Source: Bacteroides sp. (lineage in GTDB: Bacteria > Bacteroidota > Bacteroidia > Bacteroidales > Bacteroidaceae). From it: DNA of 9,830 nucleotides. The position numbers and the translations under genes are program-made. The stretch is from NCBI GenBank assembly GCA_030151845.1, contig JASLCM010000067.1:1-9830 (forward strand), in the 5' to 3' direction. Below the pieces are notes generated by a model. The model saw nothing but the letters and a program-made list of their open reading frames with translations, was not told the origin of the DNA and searched no databases. Each line of letters opens with the position of its first letter. The stretch's first letter is position 1. Of the stretch, positions 6,833-9,830 are shown piece after piece.

Positions 6833-7348
6833 TTACTCATTATACCAACTGGAATACATGAGGTAGTTGTGAGCAATCTTTTCATTTAATTCTTTGCTTT
6901 GGGCAGGGTCTACTCGCTTAATGAATTTGGCGGGAACTCCTGCCCAAACTGTTCCAGGGGGTATAATCGTGTTGCTTAAAACTAGCGAGCCTGCAGCGAC
7001 TATGGCACCTTCACCTACAACAGCATGGTCTAGTAGAGTTGCAGCCATACCGATAAGTGCATAGTCGTTGATTTTAGCTCCATGGATTGTTGCATTATGC
7101 CCAATAGAAACATCGTTTCCTATCTCAATAGTCGACTTTTGGTAGAGGGTGTGTAATACACTTCCATCTTGTATATTGACTCTATCTCCAATCCTTATGG
7201 CGTTTACATCTCCTCTTATAACTGTATTAAACCAAATGCTGCAGTTGTCTCCAATGACCACATCACCAATAACCGTAGCATTTTCTGCTAAGAAACACGA
7301 TTTTCCAAACTGAGGGGTATATCCTCTTACTGTTTTAATTAGACTCAT
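6833..7348 (-). CDS. Gamma-carbonic anhydrase family protein (left-handed beta-helix)
   Basis: The 171-residue protein is built of hexapeptide repeats (for example ATVIGDVVIGDN, TIEIGNDVSIGHNATIHG), the signature of a left-handed beta-helix that assembles as a trimer. The three histidines expected to bind metal in gamma-carbonic anhydrases are present at H66 (VLHT), H84 and H89 (IGHNATIH). R45, Q60 and D61 match other conserved family positions. The C-terminal stretch with VWAGVPAK (134-141) and a following helix are typical of the YrdA/PaaY/CaiE group. Many members of this group show little or no carbonic anhydrase activity when tested and may act on other substrates, so the enzyme activity is inferred. 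The start codon overlaps the pepP stop (ATGA), which implies translational coupling and one transcript. No Shine-Dalgarno motif precedes it. The stop lies 2 nt from the stop of waaA. Confidence 0.92.
   Translation of the reverse strand: MSLIKTVRGYTPQFGKSCFLAENATVIGDVVIGDNCSIWFNTVIRGDVNAIRIGDRVNIQDGSVLHTLYQKSTIEIGNDVSIGHNATIHGAKINDYALIGMAATLLDHAVVGEGAIVAAGSLVLSNTIIPPGTVWAGVPAKFIKRVDPAQSKELNEKIAHNYLMYSSWYNE
6898..6948. repeat. 10-bp perfect inverted repeat within the carbonic-anhydrase-like gene
   Basis: TTTGGGCAGG (6898-6907) and its exact reverse complement CCTGCCCAAA (6939-6948) flank a 31-nt spacer; a G-U pair would extend the stem in the plus-strand RNA. No T-tract follows on either strand, so this is not a standard terminator. 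It starts 68 nt past the waaA stop, so it would lie in the 3' end of a gltX-waaA transcript. By simple base statistics about 0.4 such repeats are expected by chance in a window of this size. Confidence 0.4.
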
Positions 7349-9132
7349 ACGTTTATCTTTTTAGTAGCCTCTTTTAGCCAAGCTTTTTCAGTAGGAGTAG
7401 CAAGTAGAGGCTCTAACTGTTTGTATACTTTTTCGTGGTATTTATTGAGCCATGAAATCTCCTCTGATGACATGAGCTCTGTTTTTATACCTTTTGTGCA
7501 GATTGGGCATAGAGTTACGGTTTCAAACTGATAGTATGGTCCGAACAATCCTTGCTTGTATGGGGCAACAAGCATGAGATTCTCTATTCGTACACCATGC
7601 TTTCCCTCTTTATAGATACCTGGTTCATTGGAAGTTAACATGCCTACCTCCATGGTTATTGGATTTTCATTCATGCGTATACTTTGTGGACCTTCATGAA
7701 CATTTAAATAGTGTCCAACTCCGTGTCCTGTTCCGTGAAGAAAATTTAACCCTTCGTTCCAAAGAGGGAGTCTTGCTAATACATCCAATTGGGAACCTCT
7801 AGTTCCTGCAGGGAACTTAGCATTAGCTAGTGCTATATGTCCTTTGAGCACCAAAGTGTAATCTCTTTTCTCCTCTTCTGTTAATGCTCCTAATGCAATG
7901 GTTCTTGTTAGATCTGTAGTCCCATCCAAGTATTGGGCACCAGAGTCTACTAGTAGAAAACTATTGGGACTAATCCTTTTGCTGGATTCCTCTGTAGGTG
8001 TATAATGTACTATTGCTCCATTTTCTTTGTAACCAGCAATGGTTTCAAAACTAACGGTTTTAAAGTTTTGCTGCTGTTTTCGTAGAAAATAAAGCTGATT
8101 CACAATATCGAGTTCGGTAGGAAACTCCTTCTTTTCTATTTTCTCTTCCAACCACATTAAGAAACGAACCATCGCAACTCCATCTTTTTGCATAGCTCGT
8201 TGGATCGATTGTATCTCATTGCTGTTTTTTATGGATTTAAGAAGAGGAATAGGCGAGTTGGCGAAGACGATTTGGACTTTGTTTGGCAAGTAGGATAGGT
8301 ACTGATAGCTTGTGGTCTTGGGGTCTACTAAAATTTTGGCAGGGTCTAGCTGAGTTAAAGCTAAGGTAAACTCTTCATAGGGAAATAACTTAACCCTTAT
8401 ATCTTTGAGGTAGGAGGCCACTTCTGGTTTAAGCTTTTTAGAATCAACAAACAAAGAGACCTCACTTAAACCTATTATTAAATGACTAAAAAAGACTGGC
8501 GTACAACGCAAGTCTTCTCCTCGCAAGTTTAGTGTCCATGCAATATCTTCAAGAGAGGTTGTTATAAGGGTATCGCACTCTTTTAGTTTCATTTGCTTTC
8601 TTATCTCAATAAGCTTTTGCTTAGTCTCTTTCCCCCGAAAGGGTTCATCGAAAAGAGAGATGGGTTGAAGAGGAAGGGCCGGACGGTCCTCCCATGCCTG
8701 AGCTGGATCAAAATGAACCAAGGTAATTCCACTCTTTTTGAAAGTTGAGGTTAGTGTATTGATGTGCTGTATAGAAAAAAGCTGTAGATCGGCTCCAACT
8801 TTATCATTTGGACGAACCTTGCTTGTAATGAACTCTTGAATAGATGGGGTTGCAGGTAAGCCTTCTTTGTGAAGGAGGATAGAAGTACCTTCTAATTGAT
8901 AACTAGCCTGCGTGAAATACCTCGAGTCGGTCCAGAGTCCGGCTTCATTTTGAGTAATAACTAGAGTTCCTGCAGAACCGGTGAAACCAGAGCACCACTC
9001 TCTTGTCTTCCAGTGATCTACTAAGTACTCGCTAAGGTGTGGATCTGCTGTAGGTAGTATACAGGCAGCTATTTGGGCCTTGGCCATCTTATCTCTAACC
9101 AGGTTGATGTTATTTTTAATTAAATTCTTCAT
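7345..9132 (-). CDS. pepP: Xaa-Pro aminopeptidase (aminopeptidase P, family M24)
   Basis: Aminopeptidase P removes an N-terminal residue that precedes proline, using a two-metal (usually Mn) centre, and helps recycle proline-containing peptides in the cytoplasm. The protein is 595 residues, with the three-domain layout of the long eukaryote-like form (XPNPEP1 type) rather than the E. coli form of about 440. It has two creatinase-like N-terminal domains (about 5-135 and 165-295) and a pita-bread catalytic domain (about 310-540), ending in a C-terminal extension. The five metal ligands are visible: D396 (VDSG), D407 (TTDLTR), H470 (HGTGHG), E503 (NEPG) and E517 (RIEN). H376 (VHYTP) and H479 (VHEGP) are the conserved substrate-side histidines. 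No signal peptide is seen. The start at 9132 is preceded by no Shine-Dalgarno motif but by a -7-like box at 9166-9173. The carbonic-anhydrase-like gene follows with a 4-nt overlap. Confidence 0.95.
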   Translation of the reverse strand: MKNLIKNNINLVRDKMAKAQIAACILPTADPHLSEYLVDHWKTREWCSGFTGSAGTLVITQNEAGLWTDSRYFTQASYQLEGTSILLHKEGLPATPSIQEFITSKVRPNDKVGADLQLFSIQHINTLTSTFKKSGITLVHFDPAQAWEDRPALPLQPISLFDEPFRGKETKQKLIEIRKQMKLKECDTLITTSLEDIAWTLNLRGEDLRCTPVFFSHLIIGLSEVSLFVDSKKLKPEVASYLKDIRVKLFPYEEFTLALTQLDPAKILVDPKTTSYQYLSYLPNKVQIVFANSPIPLLKSIKNSNEIQSIQRAMQKDGVAMVRFLMWLEEKIEKKEFPTELDIVNQLYFLRKQQQNFKTVSFETIAGYKENGAIVHYTPTEESSKRISPNSFLLVDSGAQYLDGTTDLTRTIALGALTEEEKRDYTLVLKGHIALANAKFPAGTRGSQLDVLARLPLWNEGLNFLHGTGHGVGHYLNVHEGPQSIRMNENPITMEVGMLTSNEPGIYKEGKHGVRIENLMLVAPYKQGLFGPYYQFETVTLCPICTKGIKTELMSSEEISWLNKYHEKVYKQLEPLLATPTEKAWLKEATKKINV

Positions 9133-9165
9133 ACAGATTCTAGTTTGTTGATTAGCTATGACTTA

Positions 9166-9173
9166 CAAATGTA
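9166..9173 (-). promoter_or_regulatory. Candidate -7 box for the pepP operon
   Basis: On the minus strand this reads TACATTTG, an exact match to TAnnTTTG. It lies 33 nt upstream of the pepP ATG, giving a leader of about 25 nt. No TTTG is present at the expected -33 position, so the assignment rests on the single box and its distance from the gene. Confidence 0.45.
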
Positions 9174-9246
9174 TTTAAAAATAGTGAATTTTGATAGAAT
9201 ATGGTTTGGATATCTATTTTTTAATAAAGATTTTATAGATGAAAGT

Positions 9247-9277
9247 TTTGTGAATAAAGAAACTATGTGTAATTTTG
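9247..9277 (+). promoter_or_regulatory. Bacteroidetes-type promoter of rpsU
   Basis: TTTG at 9247-9250 (-33 box) is separated by 19 nt from TAATTTTG at 9270-9277 (-7 box). This is a full match to the Bacteroidetes housekeeping-sigma consensus TTTG-N19-TAnnTTTG and the strongest promoter match in the window, which suits a ribosomal protein gene. Transcription would start near 9284, leaving a leader of about 45 nt. Confidence 0.75.
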
Positions 9278-9329
9278 CCGCGCTAATAGACTTTGAAAGT
9301 TTAATTATATAAAACATAAATAACAGAAA

Positions 9330-9521
9330 ATGATTGTAGTTCCTGTAAAAGAAGGGGAAAATATCGAAAGAGCCCTTAAGAGATTTAAAAGAAAGTTTGA
9401 AAGAACTGGCGTAATGAAAGAGTTGAGAAAAAGACAGCAGTATGATAAGCCATCTATTAGAAAAAGATTGCAAAAACAACACGCTGTTTATGTTCAACAA
9501 TTAAGAGAAGAAGAAGAGTAA
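9330..9521 (+). CDS. rpsU: 30S ribosomal protein bS21
   Basis: The 63-residue, strongly basic protein begins MIVVPVKEGENIERALKRFK and has the bS21 pattern of a short N-terminal strand followed by two lysine/arginine-rich helices; length fits the Bacteroidetes form. It binds the 30S platform near the 3' end of 16S rRNA. In Flavobacterium ribosomes, bS21 with bS18 and bS6 holds the anti-Shine-Dalgarno tail, and a tyrosine near position 54 has been implicated. Here a tyrosine sits at position 54 (HAVYVQQ), so the same role is plausible. The leader (about 9284-9329) is A/T-rich and shows no Shine-Dalgarno motif before the ATG. A full-consensus promoter lies upstream. The next gene, a Xer recombinase, begins 66 nt downstream on the same strand with no terminator visible between them, so the two are probably cotranscribed. 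Confidence 0.96.
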   Translation: MIVVPVKEGENIERALKRFKRKFERTGVMKELRKRQQYDKPSIRKRLQKQHAVYVQQLREEEE

Positions 9522-9531
9522 AAAATAGATA

Positions 9532-9584
9532 ATTCTCTTGAATAGGCGCAGTATATTTTATATATTCGTTCTTGTAAAGAGAAT
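9532..9584 (+). promoter_or_regulatory. Possible hairpin covering the Xer recombinase ribosome-binding region
   Basis: ATTCTCTT (9532-9539) and its exact complement AAGAGAAT (9577-9584) could pair across a 37-nt A/T-rich loop in the rpsU-recombinase transcript. The right arm contains AAGAGA, the only purine-rich stretch before the ATG at 9588, so pairing would hide the start region. The stem is A/T-rich and 8-bp repeats of this kind are expected several times in the window by chance, so the call is weak. Confidence 0.22.
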
Positions 9585-9587
9585 GAT

Positions 9588-9830
9588 ATGTTTAAAGCTC
9601 GATTCTTAGCTTATCTCTCATCTGAGAAAAATTATTCGAAACGGACAGTAGATTCCTACTTTAGGGATTTAAAACAGTTTGAAGGTTTCTTAGGTGGAAA
9701 AGAAAATGAAGATAATCTCTTAAAAACAGATCAAGACGATGTTAGGTCTTGGATAATTCAATTAATGAATGATGGTTGTAAGGCAACGACGGTGAATCGA
9801 AAATTAAGTTCCTTACGTTCATTTTTTCAC
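9588..9830 (+). CDS. xerC: Tyrosine recombinase, XerC/XerD type (3'-truncated by window edge)
   Basis: Only the first 81 codons lie in the window. They read MFKARFLAYLSSEKNYS, then a stretch with TVDSYFRDLKQFEGFLG (residues about 20-37) and, near the edge, KATTVNRKLSSLRSFFH. This is the N-terminal SAM-like core-binding domain of phage integrase/Xer proteins, which grips the recombination site. The catalytic domain with the R-K-H-R-H-Y residues lies beyond the edge and cannot be checked. The position directly after rpsU is a recurring arrangement in Bacteroidales, where the gene is chromosomal, so a role in chromosome dimer resolution is more likely than a mobile-element integrase. XerC versus XerD cannot be settled from this fragment. 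The start at 9588 is chosen because the nearby ATG at 9583 is in another frame that stops within a few codons. An AAGAGA stretch lies just upstream. Confidence 0.88.
   Translation, partial: MFKARFLAYLSSEKNYSKRTVDSYFRDLKQFEGFLGGKENEDNLLKTDQDDVRSWIIQLMNDGCKATTVNRKLSSLRSFFH

Noticed and set aside
9156..9500. A 114-codon open frame on the minus strand across the rpsU promoter and gene
   Set aside because: It lies antisense to rpsU and through a promoter region, has low-complexity Ser/Phe/Leu/Lys-rich composition and matches nothing recognisable. It is a by-product of A/T-rich sequence and rpsU codon use.
9552..9559. TATATTTT as a separate promoter -7 box for the Xer recombinase
   Set aside because: It lacks the final G of TAnnTTTG and has no TTTG 19-21 nt upstream. 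Cotranscription with rpsU is the simpler reading.
9588..9830. The tyrosine recombinase as the edge of an integrated element or integron
   Set aside because: It sits directly after rpsU in a familiar chromosomal order, its base composition looks like its neighbours', and no attachment-site repeats, tRNA gene or cargo genes are visible on this side. Sequence beyond 9830 could still change this.
1..9830. CRISPR array, insertion sequence, tRNA or rRNA gene, toxin-antitoxin or defence system
   Set aside because: I saw no regularly spaced repeats, transposase motifs, cloverleaf-like sequences or small paired genes. Known housekeeping genes and two short promoter regions account for nearly all of the window.

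Overview
The window reads as ordinary core-genome DNA from a member of the Bacteroidota, most likely order Bacteroidales. The basis is: AT-rich sequence; start regions mostly lacking a Shine-Dalgarno motif; upstream boxes that fit the Bacteroidetes promoter pattern (TAnnTTTG, with a TTTG box about 19 nt further upstream); a Bacteroidetes-style glutamyl-tRNA synthetase; a Kdo transferase, which implies lipopolysaccharide and a Gram-negative envelope; and the rpsU-Xer recombinase pair. I cannot resolve the genus.

Layout. (1) 1-1925, plus strand: the 3' part of priA, cut by the window's left edge. (2) 1928-3991, minus strand: a large membrane HD-domain phosphodiesterase of the PgpH type, convergent with priA with only 2 nt between the stop codons. 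(3) 3992-4087: a short divergent promoter region. (4) 4088-6830, plus strand: gltX and waaA, a two-gene operon with a 4-nt gap. (5) 6833-9132, minus strand: an aminopeptidase P gene followed by a gamma-carbonic-anhydrase-like gene, joined by an ATGA stop/start overlap and convergent with waaA across another 2-nt gap. (6) 9133-9329: a second divergent promoter region. (7) 9330-9830, plus strand: rpsU (bS21) and the first 81 codons of a XerC/D-type tyrosine recombinase, cut by the right edge.

The genes serve unrelated housekeeping roles: replication restart, probable cyclic-di-AMP turnover, tRNA charging, lipid A-Kdo assembly, proline-peptide turnover, ribosome assembly and chromosome dimer resolution. 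The architecture is compact, and both convergent junctions leave no room for an intergenic terminator. At one of them I see a good intrinsic terminator for the minus-strand operon lying inside the waaA coding sequence. I found no CRISPR array, insertion sequence, RNA gene, defence system or other plainly novel system. The observations worth a second look are regulatory and architectural and are modest in scale. No stretch longer than 300 bases lacks a gene; the largest gap is the 197-nt region before rpsU.
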